Shown here one piece after another: positions 1 through 7,236 of a stretch of 49,122 nt of DNA. The stretch comes from RGIG1995 sp045587445. Its GTDB lineage: Bacteria; Bacillota; Clostridia; Oscillospirales; CAG-272. Below the pieces are notes generated by a model, which was not told the origin of the DNA, did not search any database, and saw nothing but the letters and a program-made list of their open reading frames with translations. Position numbers and translations under genes: made by a program. Each line of letters begins with the position of its first letter. The first letter of the stretch is position 1. The DNA is taken from NCBI GenBank assembly GCA_045587445.1, contig JAZNCH010000023.1:1-49122 (forward strand). The letters are read 5' to 3'.

Positions 1-18
1 AATAATATATAATATTCT

Positions 19-198
19 CGTCAGCGTGGCAACACTATGGCAACAAAAAATCTGATAGTCCATACTTTATGAATAATACAGATGTATGAGATACCACGAG
101 CTAAACCGCCTATACAAAATTGTTTAGGTTATCTTTTTCGGGAGCGAGTGGGAATAATATTCCTTAGGTGGCAGGAGGATTAATATCCTTCTGCTGCC
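19..198 (+). promoter_or_regulatory. Unassigned structured RNA leader ending in a terminator-like hairpin
   Basis: The stretch before the ion permease has no plausible gene but holds several helices. CGTGG (about 25-29) can pair with CCACG (95-99). ATCTG (50-54) can pair with CAGAT (79-83). CCTATACAA near 109 pairs with TTGTTTAGG near 120 with one mismatch. GGAAT/ATTCC form a small hairpin near 151-163. A GC-rich hairpin lies at 170-198 (GGCAG/CTGCC outside, GAGGAT/ATCCTTC inside) and is followed by a T-rich stretch. This is the layout of a cis-regulatory leader with an intrinsic terminator. I could not match it to the T-box, SAM, c-di-AMP, M-box, manganese or cobalamin consensus as I remember them. 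Its left end may lie outside the window. Confidence 0.4.
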
Positions 199-317
199 GT
201 TTTGTTGTTGGTAAAAAAATTACAGTTTTACATTTAGTATAAGTTGCTATTTTTAGTTAGTATAAAATGTGGTTTTAGAAAAGAAAAATAAAGAAAAACT
301 AAAAAGGAGAATTTTTT

Positions 318-1592
318 ATGATGTATGGAGCGTTGGCGATTTTTGCAACTGCGTATGTTTTAATGCTAATTTTTAGTAAATACAGGCCACTTATAGCTCT
401 CGGTGCTGCATTTATTTTTATTATTACTGGTATGTTGCCGCTTGGTAGTGTTGTCGGCGCTATTGATTTTAACGTTTTGCTTATGATTGCCGGAACTATG
501 GGCATCGTGTCCTTATTTATCGAAAGCAAAATGCCTGAGCTGCTTGCAGATTTGATAATGGAAAAGGTTCCCAACGTACAATGTGCAGCCGTTGCAATGG
601 CGTTGTTTACCGGTGTTATTTCTGCTTTTGTAGATAATGTAGCAACAGTGCTTATGGTCGCACCTGTTGCGCTTGAAATATGTAGAAAACTAAAAACAAA
701 TCCCGTTCCGTTTATTATTGCCATTGCGGTTTCTTCGAATCTGCAGGGGGCGGCAACCTTGGTTGGTGATACTACCGCCATTATGCTAGGTTCAGCTCTT
801 GATATGAGTTTTATGGATTTCTTTTGGTATAAGGGACGTCTTGGTATGTTCTTTGCAGTAGAATTGGGAGCACTGCTTTCTGCGTTAATCTTGGCGATTT
901 TGTTCAGAAAGGAGAAATCACTTATTCCGAAATTGCAAGAACGCACGAAGGTTACTGACTATGTTCCCTCTGCATTGTTGCTTGGAACTATTTTACTATT
1001 AATTTTTGCTTCATTTATACCTAATAAGCCTAGTATAACAAACGGCCTTATTTGTTGTGGTCTTCTTCTGATTGGTCTTGTTTATAGCATCATAAAGAAA
1101 AAAATGGTATCTGCAATCATATCCCCCCTGAAAGAGATAGATTTTGAAACAATAGGTCTTTTACTGGGCCTGTTTTTAATGATAGGTGCCATTTCCGAGC
1201 AAGGTGTAATTGATGCTGCTGCAAATCTTCTTGCTAAGGTGGGAGGCGGAAACATATTTGTTCTCTATACAGTTGTTGTATGGGCATCTGTATTAATATC
1301 TGCGTTTATAGATAATATTCCCTATGCAGCAACTATGATTCCTGTAATTGCGGGGCTTGCTACAACGCTTGGAGTTGACCCTACAGTTCTGTACTTTGGA
1401 TTACTTTCCGGAGCAACGCTCGGCGGAAACTGCACACCTATCGGAGCGTCGGCAAATATAACAGGTATTGGTATTCTTCGCAAAGAGGGATATACCGTTA
1501 AGAACTCAGATTTCTTTAAGATTGGCATACCATTCACAATGGCAGCTGTAATACCTGCTTATATTTATTTGTGGATTATGTATGGAAGTTAA
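318..1592 (+). CDS. ArsB/NhaD-type (SLC13-like) inner-membrane ion permease
   Basis: A 424-residue, very hydrophobic protein with about 10-12 membrane segments. It has the two-fold repeat of the ion transporter superfamily: an acidic helix motif reading SAFVDNVAT near residue 97 recurs as SAFIDNIPY near residue 335, and each is followed by a Gly/Thr/Asn-rich re-entrant motif (NLQGAATLVGD near 142, LGGNCTPIGASAN near 372). These are typical of ArsB, NhaD and P-protein permeases, which move arsenite, sodium/protons or anions. The substrate cannot be told from sequence. An AGGAG box lies about 9 bases before the ATG at 318; a second ATG follows directly. No arsenic genes (arsR, arsC, arsA) are nearby, which argues mildly for a cation/proton or general ion role. 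It stands alone behind a structured leader that may sense its substrate. Confidence 0.82.
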   Translation: MMYGALAIFATAYVLMLIFSKYRPLIALGAAFIFIITGMLPLGSVVGAIDFNVLLMIAGTMGIVSLFIESKMPELLADLIMEKVPNVQCAAVAMALFTGVISAFVDNVATVLMVAPVALEICRKLKTNPVPFIIAIAVSSNLQGAATLVGDTTAIMLGSALDMSFMDFFWYKGRLGMFFAVELGALLSALILAILFRKEKSLIPKLQERTKVTDYVPSALLLGTILLLIFASFIPNKPSITNGLICCGLLLIGLVYSIIKKKMVSAIISPLKEIDFETIGLLLGLFLMIGAISEQGVIDAAANLLAKVGGGNIFVLYTVVVWASVLISAFIDNIPYAATMIPVIAGLATTLGVDPTVLYFGLLSGATLGGNCTPIGASANITGIGILRKEGYTVKNSDFFKIGIPFTMAAVIPAYIYLWIMYGS

Positions 1593-1698
1593 AGTCGCAT
1601 ATCAAAAGAGCTTTTAAATAGATTTTATTAACCCTATCGTATTACGCCTCGGCTACAGAATCTATCAAAATTAAGACGAGCATAGGCAATATTAATAT

Positions 1699-1744
1699 CA
1701 AAAAAATAATATAGGTGTAAGGGCATTTGCTCATACACCTATAT
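1699..1744 (-). terminator. Intrinsic terminator of the 50-residue gene
   Basis: An 11-bp perfect stem (ATATAGGTGTA at 1709-1719 with TACACCTATAT at 1734-1744) encloses a 14-base loop. Read on the minus strand it is followed by ATTATTTTTTT, a good U-tract, so it serves the minus-strand small gene. The plus-strand side has only a weak T-rich tail, so it may also stop the permease transcript but less surely. The rest of 1593-1698 shows nothing else. Confidence 0.8.
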
Positions 1745-1748
1745 TGTA

Positions 1749-1901
1749 TTATAAATCATCTGCATCCTGTATGGGTTGATCAAACTTATCAGCAGCTACA
1801 CCGGTCCAACTTCCGTTGGGGTCAAATTTTATGCTTTCTGCATTTGTATACCCCATAATAACTTCATCAGATAATTTTTTCTTTTTTGTTTTCTTTTCCA
1901 T
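1749..1901 (-). CDS. Small 50-residue protein of unknown function
   Basis: Read on the minus strand this is an ATG-to-TAA frame of 50 codons with a strong GGGAGG ribosome-binding site 7 bases before the ATG and a clear terminator just after the stop. The protein has a lysine-rich start (six Lys in the first nine residues), a middle motif SDEVIMGYTNAES, then DPNGSWTG and an acidic end DQPIQDADDL. There is no signal peptide or membrane segment. I have a loose memory of short uncharacterised clostridial proteins of this kind but know no function. The gene is divergent from the broken TSCPD-domain gene, with only 128 bases between their starts. The good signals at both ends make it a real gene rather than chance. 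Confidence 0.75.
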   Translation of the reverse strand: MEKKTKKKKLSDEVIMGYTNAESIKFDPNGSWTGVAADKFDQPIQDADDL

Positions 1902-1931
1902 TATTCTTCCCTCCCATAATCAGTATTTCAT

Positions 1932-1995
1932 TTGACAAAAAAATTATTCTTGTTATAGTAGTATTACTTGATTTTTCTACTAAATTTGATATAAT
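1932..1995 (+). promoter_or_regulatory. Two tandem sigma-A promoters upstream of the TSCPD gene
   Basis: First promoter: TTGACA at 1932-1937, 16-base spacer, TATAGT at 1954-1959. Second: TTGATT at 1968-1973, 16-base spacer, TATAAT at 1990-1995. Both point to the start at 2029. Two intact promoters in front of an interrupted gene suggest the interruption is recent. Confidence 0.65.
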
Positions 1996-2028
1996 GTAAA
2001 TAACAAGATACTATAGTGGAGAAAATAA

Positions 2029-2289
2029 ATGGAATTTACATACAAAACAAACAGTGTTTGCTCACAGCAAATCAAATTTAATCTTGAAGGAAATATAGTT
2101 ACAAAAGTATCATTTCTCGGTGGTTGCAACGGAAACTTGAAAGCCGTTTCTAAACTTGTTGATGGTATGACCGTTGAATAGATTGAAGAAAAACTAAAAG
2201 GAAACACCTGCGGTTTTCGCTCTACTTCTTGTGCAGATCAACTTGCAATTGCTGTAAGAAAGGCTTATGATTTGCAAAATAAACAATAA
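2029..2289 (+). pseudogene. TSCPD-domain protein interrupted by an in-frame TAG
   Basis: A frame of 87 codons from ATG 2029 (TGGAG box 7 bases upstream) to TAA 2287-2289 translates as a typical small TSCPD-family protein. It has an N-terminal motif SVCSQQIKF, then VSFLGGCNGNLKAVSKLVDGM, and a C-terminal KGNTCGFRSTSCADQLA. Codon 51 (2179-2181) is TAG, falling between VE and IEEKLKG, where the family normally has an acidic or polar residue; one base change from GAG, CAG or AAG explains it. The family signature Thr-Ser-Cys-Pro-Asp also reads TSCAD here. Other genes in the window end in TAG (MATE at 15587, EamA at 16487), so TAG is an ordinary stop. Most likely a recent pseudogene or a sequence error; amber read-through is possible but unsupported. 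The family's role is unclear; the domain is also found in ribonucleotide reductases. Confidence 0.7.
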
Positions 2290-2342
2290 AATTTGATATT
2301 AGTAGTTTTTTGATAAAAAATATCTTTTTGTTTTAAAGCCTA

Positions 2343-2371
2343 TTGATTTTTTTCACGTTATGGGTTATTAT
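2343..2371 (+). promoter_or_regulatory. Sigma-A promoter of thrH
   Basis: TTGATT at 2343-2348, 17-base spacer, TATTAT at 2366-2371, 34 bases before the thrH start codon. Confidence 0.55.
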
Positions 2372-2404
2372 GATTAAAATTAATCAATTGGAGGAATAAG
2401 ATTT

Positions 2405-3007
2405 ATGAATAATATTGTTTGTTTGGATATGGAAGGTGTTCTCGTTCCTGAAATATGGATAGCTTTTGCAGAAGCAACAGGAATTCCCGAATTAAAAATA
2501 ACTACTCGAGAAGAGCCTGATTACGACAAACTCATGAAATACAGATTGAATATCCTTAAAGAACACGGCCTCGGACTCAAAGAAATCCAAGAGACTATTT
2601 CAAAAATTGATCCTATGCCCGGTGCAAAGGAATTTCTTGATGAATTACGCACTATGACTCAGGTTATCGTTTTGAGTGATACTTTCTTGCAATTCGGTAT
2701 GCCTCTTATGGCAAAGTTGGGTTACCCTACTCTGTTCTGTAACGAGCTTGTTGTTGCCCCCAACGGAGAAATAACAGACTATAAGATGAGGGTTGATAAA
2801 TCAAAGTATTCAACCGTAAAAGCTCTCCAATCCGTAGGTTTTGAAACCATTGCAGCCGGCGATAGTCATAATGACTTGGGTATGATTCGCACAAGCAAAG
2901 CCGGATTCTTGTTCAAGAGCACAGATAAAATCAAGAATGACAACCCTGACCTCGAAGCATTTGAAGAATACGATGAACTTCTCGAAGCAATCAAAAAAGT
3001 GCTTTAA
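2405..3007 (+). CDS. thrH: ThrH-type phosphoserine phosphatase / homoserine phosphotransferase
   Basis: A 200-residue HAD-superfamily enzyme. It matches the Pseudomonas ThrH pattern closely: the first motif is LDMEGVLVPEIWIAFAE (Asp8 and Glu10 in place of the usual DxD), followed by TTR, a motif-II region VIVLSDTF near 88-95, and motif III/IV GDSHNDLGMI near 151-160. ThrH removes phosphate from phosphoserine and can transfer it to homoserine, linking serine and threonine synthesis in the cytoplasm. GGAGG lies 10 bases before the ATG. It is a one-gene unit with its own promoter. Family assignment is firm; whether the transferase activity operates here is inference. Confidence 0.88.
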   Translation: MNNIVCLDMEGVLVPEIWIAFAEATGIPELKITTREEPDYDKLMKYRLNILKEHGLGLKEIQETISKIDPMPGAKEFLDELRTMTQVIVLSDTFLQFGMPLMAKLGYPTLFCNELVVAPNGEITDYKMRVDKSKYSTVKALQSVGFETIAAGDSHNDLGMIRTSKAGFLFKSTDKIKNDNPDLEAFEEYDELLEAIKKVL

Positions 3008-3081
3008 TTAAAAATATGCACATAAATGCAAGTTAAATCTTGTAAATAAGTTTTTCTTACATAATTAGTACCACTTACTTG

Positions 3082-3111
3082 TTGACAAAAACGGAAGAAT
3101 TATTGTAAAAT
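3082..3111 (+). promoter_or_regulatory. Probable promoter of the short-chain dehydrogenase gene
   Basis: TTGACA at 3082-3087, 18-base spacer, TAAAAT at 3106-3111 with TG directly before it. A TATAAT at 3111-3116 is also present but too far from the -35 box (23 bases). Confidence 0.5.
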
Positions 3112-3150
3112 ATAATCACATATAATACTACTCATTTTCGGAGGATAACA

Positions 3151-3951
3151 ATGGGATTCTTGACAGGTAAAACAGCTATAGTCACAGGCGCAGGGCGTGC
3201 AGTATTAAGCGATGGCCGTTGCGGCTCTATCGGTTACGGTATAGCAACAGCATACGCAAAAGAGGGCGCAAACCTCGTTATCACGGGAAGAAACACAAAA
3301 AAGCTTGATGATGCAAAAGAAGAACTTGAGAGACTTTACGGTATACAGGTACTTACAGTTGCGGCAGACGTTAATGACGCCGCAGACAACGAAGCAGTTG
3401 TAAATGATGTAATTAAACAAGCTATTGATAAATTTGGCAGAATCGACGTGCTTATAAACAATGCACAGGCATCAGCATCAGGTGTTCCGATAGCACAGCA
3501 CACAACAGAACAGTTTAATCTCGCTATGTTCTCCGGTCTTTATGCAACGTTCTACTATATGAAGGCTTGTTATCCCTATTTAAAGGAAACACAGGGTTCT
3601 GTAATTAACTTTGCTTCGGGTGCCGGTCTCTTCGGTAACTTCGGTCAGTGCTCATACGCTGCAGCAAAAGAAGGTATCCGCGGTCTCAGCAGAGTTGCTG
3701 CTACAGAATGGGCAAGAGACGGAATTAACGTAAACGTAATTTGTCCTTTAGCTTGGACGGCTCAGCTTGAACAATTCAAGAATGCATATCCCGATGCATT
3801 TGAAAAGAACGTACACACTCCCCCCGCAGGTCATTTTGGTGATTCTGAGCTTGAAATCGGTAGAGTGTGTGTTCAGCTCGCTAACCCCGACTTTAAGTAT
3901 ATGAATGGTGAAACAATCACTCTTGAAGGTGGTATGGGACTCAGACCTTAA
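3151..3951 (+). CDS. Short-chain dehydrogenase/reductase (FabG-like SDR)
   Basis: A 266-residue Rossmann-fold NAD(P)-dependent oxidoreductase. Visible SDR landmarks are an N-terminal nucleotide-binding loop, a DVND acidic motif near residue 74, NNAQ near 106, the catalytic Ser in NFASGAG near 151 and the Tyr-x3-Lys pair in SYAAAKEG near 168-173. The C-terminus ends in GETITLEGGMGLRP, as usual in the family. The glycine-rich loop is odd: instead of a compact TGxxxGIG it reads TGAGR, then about ten extra residues (AVLSDGRCGS), then IGYGIA. The substrate is unknown; typical ones are 3-ketoacyl groups, steroids or sugars. It has an EGGA-like ribosome-binding site (CGGAGG at about 3139-3144), its own promoter and its own terminator. 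Confidence 0.85.
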   Translation: MGFLTGKTAIVTGAGRAVLSDGRCGSIGYGIATAYAKEGANLVITGRNTKKLDDAKEELERLYGIQVLTVAADVNDAADNEAVVNDVIKQAIDKFGRIDVLINNAQASASGVPIAQHTTEQFNLAMFSGLYATFYYMKACYPYLKETQGSVINFASGAGLFGNFGQCSYAAAKEGIRGLSRVAATEWARDGINVNVICPLAWTAQLEQFKNAYPDAFEKNVHTPPAGHFGDSELEIGRVCVQLANPDFKYMNGETITLEGGMGLRP

Positions 3952-3961
3952 GTTGTAAAAG

Positions 3962-3992
3962 AAAAAACCGATGCCAAAAGCATCGTTTTTTT
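3962..3992 (+). terminator. Intrinsic terminator after the SDR gene
   Basis: CGATGC (3969-3974) pairs with GCATCG (3980-3985), extended by A/T pairs, and is followed by TTTTTTTCTTTT. Confidence 0.85.
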
Positions 3993-4067
3993 CTTTTATG
4001 TTTTTTATAACTATTAATAATCAACCAAAAAAGCGAAACAAAAATTGTAAAATATTCAAAAAAGTAC

Positions 4068-4096
4068 TTGAAAAAAATCGATAATAGTTATATAAT
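4068..4096 (+). promoter_or_regulatory. Sigma-A promoter of the CofE-like gene
   Basis: TTGAAA at 4068-4073, exact 17-base spacer, TATAAT at 4091-4096. It leaves a leader of about 90 bases before the start codon. Confidence 0.65.
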
Positions 4097-4192
4097 AATG
4101 GGTGGTTTTAAAAAAGCTAATATTTTCTGTATTATAAATAGTTGATTTGCAAATGATTTTGCATAATCTTATCCAAGAAAGGAAAAATCAGT

Positions 4193-5395
4193 ATGGAACA
4201 GAAAGAACGCAGAGTTGGTACAGTGTCGAGAGGTATTCGTTGCCCTATTATAAGAGAAGGAGACGATTTGGCTGAAATTGTAACAAATAGCGTACTTGAA
4301 GCGGCTGAATATGAAGGTTTCTCTCTTTATGACAGAGACGTTATTTCCATGACAGAATCAATAGTTGCGCGCGCTCAAGGAAACTATGCATCTGTGCAGA
4401 ATATAGCAGATGACGTAAAGGCGAAACTTAACGGTGCAGATACGGTTGGTGTAATCTTCCCCATTCTTTCGAGAAACAGATTCGCTATTTGTTTGCGCGG
4501 AATTGCTATGGGCGTAAAAAAGGTTGTTCTTATGTTGAGTTATCCTTCTGACGAGGTAGGAAACGAGCTCGTTAGTCTTGACAAGATTGACGCCGCAGGT
4601 GTTAATCCCTACTCCGATGTGCTTTCTCTCGAAAAATATCGCGAATTATTCGGTGAAAACAAACACGAATTTACAGGTGTTGACTATGTGCAATACTACG
4701 GAGATTTGGTAAAATCCTGCGGTGCAGATATTGAAATTGTATTCGCTAATCAGCCCAAAGCTATTCTCAATTATACAGATTGTGTGATTAACTGCGATAT
4801 TCACACAAGGGCTCGTACAAAGAGAATATTGAAAGATGCGGGTGCAAAAATTGTACTCAGTCTTGATGATATATTAAACGCTCCTATAAACGGAAGCGGT
4901 TGCAATGAAAAGTACGGACTACTTGGCTCAAATAAATCTACTGAGGATAAAATTAAACTCTTCCCTCGCGAATGTAAAGACCTTGTTCTTGAAATTCAGA
5001 AGCGTATACGTGAAAAAACGGGCAAGAAAGTTGAAGTAATGGTTTACGGAGACGGTGCTTTCAAAGACCCACAAGGAAAGATTTGGGAACTTGCTGACCC
5101 CGTGGTATCACCTGCATTTACCGATGGACTTATCGGTACTCCGAACGAGCTTAAATTAAAGTATCTTGCCGACAATGATTTCAAAGATCTGTCCGGTGAT
5201 GAACTCAAGAAGGCGATTTCTGATAGTATAAAAAGCAAACAGTCTAACCTTGTTGGAAACATGGCATCTCAGGGAACAACCCCCCGTCAGCTTACAGACC
5301 TTATTGGTTCGCTTTGTGACCTAACGAGCGGTTCAGGCGACAAAGGAACACCTGTTGTTCTTGTTCAAGGTTATTTTGACAATTATACCAACTAA
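4193..5395 (+). CDS. CofE-like F420-0:gamma-glutamyl ligase family protein
   Basis: A 400-residue protein of the CofE/FbiB ligase family. It shows the N-terminal VSRGIRCPIIREGDDLAEIV segment, a SLYDRDVISMTESIVARAQG segment near 45-64 typical of the metal- and GTP-binding region, and VMVYGDGAFKDPQGKIWELADPVVSPAF near 283-310. In archaea and actinobacteria CofE adds glutamates to coenzyme F420. No other F420 gene (cofC, cofD, fbiC) is in the window, and most Clostridia are not known to make F420, so the true substrate is open; another gamma-glutamyl or amide-bond ligation is plausible. AAGGAAA lies before the ATG. The gene is a single unit with a promoter and a terminator, convergent with the recombinase gene. 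Confidence 0.8.
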   Translation: MEQKERRVGTVSRGIRCPIIREGDDLAEIVTNSVLEAAEYEGFSLYDRDVISMTESIVARAQGNYASVQNIADDVKAKLNGADTVGVIFPILSRNRFAICLRGIAMGVKKVVLMLSYPSDEVGNELVSLDKIDAAGVNPYSDVLSLEKYRELFGENKHEFTGVDYVQYYGDLVKSCGADIEIVFANQPKAILNYTDCVINCDIHTRARTKRILKDAGAKIVLSLDDILNAPINGSGCNEKYGLLGSNKSTEDKIKLFPRECKDLVLEIQKRIREKTGKKVEVMVYGDGAFKDPQGKIWELADPVVSPAFTDGLIGTPNELKLKYLADNDFKDLSGDELKKAISDSIKSKQSNLVGNMASQGTTPRQLTDLIGSLCDLTSGSGDKGTPVVLVQGYFDNYTN

Positions 5396-5428
5396 AAAAC
5401 CGAGCATTTGCTCGGTTTTTATTTTTTT
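5394..5428. terminator. Bidirectional terminator between convergent CofE-like and recombinase genes
   Basis: CCGAGC and GCTCGG form the stem around an ATTT loop. A run of A before it and a run of T after it give U-tracts in both directions. The recombinase stop codon lies inside the T-run. Confidence 0.85.
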
Positions 5429-6408
5429 ATTTTTGCAGAGTTAAGGGGATTATTGCTCATTGCTTTTTCCATACTTTCATCACTTACGTGAGTATAGATT
5501 TGAGTTGTGTTAAGCTGTTCGTGTCCCAGAATATCTTTTAAAACTCTGACATCAACTTTCCCTGTTTGATACATAAGAGTTGCGGCTGTATGGCGAAGCT
5601 TATGTGTTGAAAAATGTTTATATTCAAGCCCCGCAAGCCTCAGATACTTATAAACAATATGTTGAACGGTTTTATTGCTTATTCTTTGATGTCTGGAGCT
5701 AAGAAACAGTGCGTTTTTGTCTTTAATTTGAATCTGGTTGTCAGTTGCACGAACCTTTAAATAAGCGGTAAGAGCCTCTTTGCAGGCATCATTGAGATAA
5801 ACTACTCGTTCCTTACTTCCTTTACCAATTACTCTTAAGGAGCGAAAGTCTCTGTCTATATCGTTCAATGAAATTCCGACCAGTTCGGATAATCTCATTC
5901 CGCAATTTAGAAATAACGTAATAATAGCAAAATCTCTTGCTTTTGTTTTCGATTCAGTGTCATTACTTATGGCCTCAAGCAAGCTTATGCTTTCATCAAT
6001 AGTAAGATATTTGGGCAGGCTTTTATTTCCTATCGATGGTGATTCTATACTTATTGCGGGATTTTCTGTTATATATTTTCTGTTTGAAAGGTATTTAAAA
6101 AAAGATTTTATAGCCGAAAGTTTTCTTGCACGTGATTTAGCTTTATTGTGCCTATATTCTACGGTGTAATTAAAAAATTCGTATATTTCATCGGTTGTAA
6201 CGGTTTTCACAAATTCAAGATCAACGTTTTCGCATGATATATTATCAAATTCTTCTCCTTCAAGAGGCAGAGCGTGACGAGAGGCTATTATATATCTAAA
6301 AAAAAGATCAAGGTCAAGCAGATACTCTTCTACAGTTTTTAACGACCTGTTCTGTATAGTTATCTTATATGATTTAAACCTTTTTAGTATTTCGGGAATT
6401 TCTCTCAT
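5419..6408 (-). CDS. Xer-type tyrosine recombinase/integrase
   Basis: A 329-residue tyrosine recombinase. The N-terminal SAM-like DNA-binding domain covers roughly residues 1-115, and the catalytic domain follows. The catalytic set is complete: Arg172 in NCGMRLSEL, Lys196 in VIGKGSKER, His269 and Arg272 in HKLRHTAAT, His296 in LGHEQLNTTQ and Tyr305 in IYTH. It is about 30 residues longer than XerC/XerD, with the extra length in the N-terminal domain around residues 45-70. It probably resolves chromosome dimers at dif, or is a Xer-like paralogue. AAGAGG lies 9 bases before the ATG. It is a single-gene unit beside housekeeping genes with no phage or transposon genes, which supports a chromosomal role over a mobile one. 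Confidence 0.88.
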   Translation of the reverse strand: MREIPEILKRFKSYKITIQNRSLKTVEEYLLDLDLFFRYIIASRHALPLEGEEFDNISCENVDLEFVKTVTTDEIYEFFNYTVEYRHNKAKSRARKLSAIKSFFKYLSNRKYITENPAISIESPSIGNKSLPKYLTIDESISLLEAISNDTESKTKARDFAIITLFLNCGMRLSELVGISLNDIDRDFRSLRVIGKGSKERVVYLNDACKEALTAYLKVRATDNQIQIKDKNALFLSSRHQRISNKTVQHIVYKYLRLAGLEYKHFSTHKLRHTAATLMYQTGKVDVRVLKDILGHEQLNTTQIYTHVSDESMEKAMSNNPLNSAKIKK

Positions 6409-6440
6409 TTTATTATACCTCTTACAGTTGTTATGCTTTA

Positions 6441-6469
6441 ATTATAACATAGGTAATTGTTTTTTTCAA
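6441..6469 (-). promoter_or_regulatory. Sigma-A promoter of the recombinase gene
   Basis: On the minus strand: TTGAAA (6469-6464), 17-base spacer, TATAAT (6446-6441). Confidence 0.65.
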
Positions 6470-6565
6470 TATATAAGATTGTTTTAGGATTTTTTCTAAA
6501 TACACTTGTATTATTAATAAAGATAGTATAAAATATATTAAAGTAAAAAGAGGTGGGACTGATTT

Positions 6566-7162
6566 ATGAAAAATTTTTTTAAAGACGGCTTTGATACTAT
6601 TGTAAAACTATTAGTAACGCAGCTTGGCATGACGATGTTTGGAACAATGCTTGTTTTCACAGCATATGCAATACCGGATTCTATAACAAGAGTTGATGGG
6701 AAAATTACTAAATTTGATTCTATATTCTTAGTTGTCAGCTTGCTGGCCATTGTGCTTTATCTTTTCATACTTTACACTCACATATGGGAAAAAGGTGCAA
6801 AAGACAGAATTAAGGTTGACGGCGGAAGAATGGAAAAGCAAATATTCAAAGGTTTATATCTCTCGCTTGTTGCAAATTCTATAAACATTATTCTCGGATT
6901 AATAATGTGTTGCACATATTATTTCTTGGATTTTAATGATTCTCCCGCATTTTTAGCATATCAGTTGTACGGTTCAGCAAACGGTATAGCAAGGATGATT
7001 CAAGGAATGTACACTGGTCTTATACTTTATATATCTCCGACGGCAGACAGTGTTCCGCCCTATTTATTTCTTTTAATAACACTTCCGGCTATTATAATAA
7101 CTACTTTAGGTTATTACAGAGGTTTCAACAATCAAAGACTTTTTAAGTCCAGCAAACAATAA
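6566..7162 (+). CDS. Membrane protein of unknown function (198 residues)
   Basis: No family recognised. The protein has about four to five hydrophobic segments: near residues 15-37, 50-70, 93-120, possibly 140-155, and 165-185, with basic residues between (for example KGAKDRIKVDGGRMEKQ at 75-90). The N-terminus MKNFFKDGFDTIVKLLVTQLGMTMFG looks like an amphipathic lead into the first helix rather than a cleaved signal. A purine-rich AGAGGTGGG box precedes the ATG. It sits just upstream of cwlD in the same direction but a long hairpin separates the two. Promoter-like bases near 6506-6532 have a short 15-base spacer and are weak. Likely a small inner-membrane protein; function unknown. Confidence 0.65.
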   Translation: MKNFFKDGFDTIVKLLVTQLGMTMFGTMLVFTAYAIPDSITRVDGKITKFDSIFLVVSLLAIVLYLFILYTHIWEKGAKDRIKVDGGRMEKQIFKGLYLSLVANSINIILGLIMCCTYYFLDFNDSPAFLAYQLYGSANGIARMIQGMYTGLILYISPTADSVPPYLFLLITLPAIIITTLGYYRGFNNQRLFKSSKQ

Positions 7163-7177
7163 AAAACATTGTATTAT

Positions 7178-7236
7178 ATCACCTGTTTTGTGCATATATT
7201 TTATTAAAAAATATGTTAAAGACAGGTGATTTTTTT
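7178..7236 (+). promoter_or_regulatory. Long hairpin covering the cwlD ribosome-binding site, followed by T7
   Basis: ATCACCTGT at 7178-7186 is perfectly complementary to ACAGGTGAT at 7222-7230. A second helix (CATAT-x-TTTT at 7193-7202 with AAAA-x-ATATG at 7206-7215) stacks inside it. The 3' arm contains the AGGTGA box that should start cwlD translation, and seven T follow before the ATG at 7237. It can be read as an intrinsic terminator after the upstream gene, as a sequestered ribosome-binding site, or as both. Confidence 0.65.

Noticed and set aside
170..198. T-box leader before the permease
   Set aside because: The hairpin begins after GGTGG, which recalls the T-box sequence, but the ACCGCG part and the specifier-loop motifs are missing, and a permease of this type is not a usual T-box target.
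2029..2289. TAG read as an amino acid (recoding) throughout this organism
   Set aside because: At least two other genes in the window (ending at 15587 and 16487) stop cleanly at TAG, so a general reassignment is not supported.
5419..6408. Integrase of a mobile element
   Set aside because: The recombinase has housekeeping neighbours, no direct repeats, no tRNA target beside it and no cargo genes, so a chromosomal Xer role is more likely.
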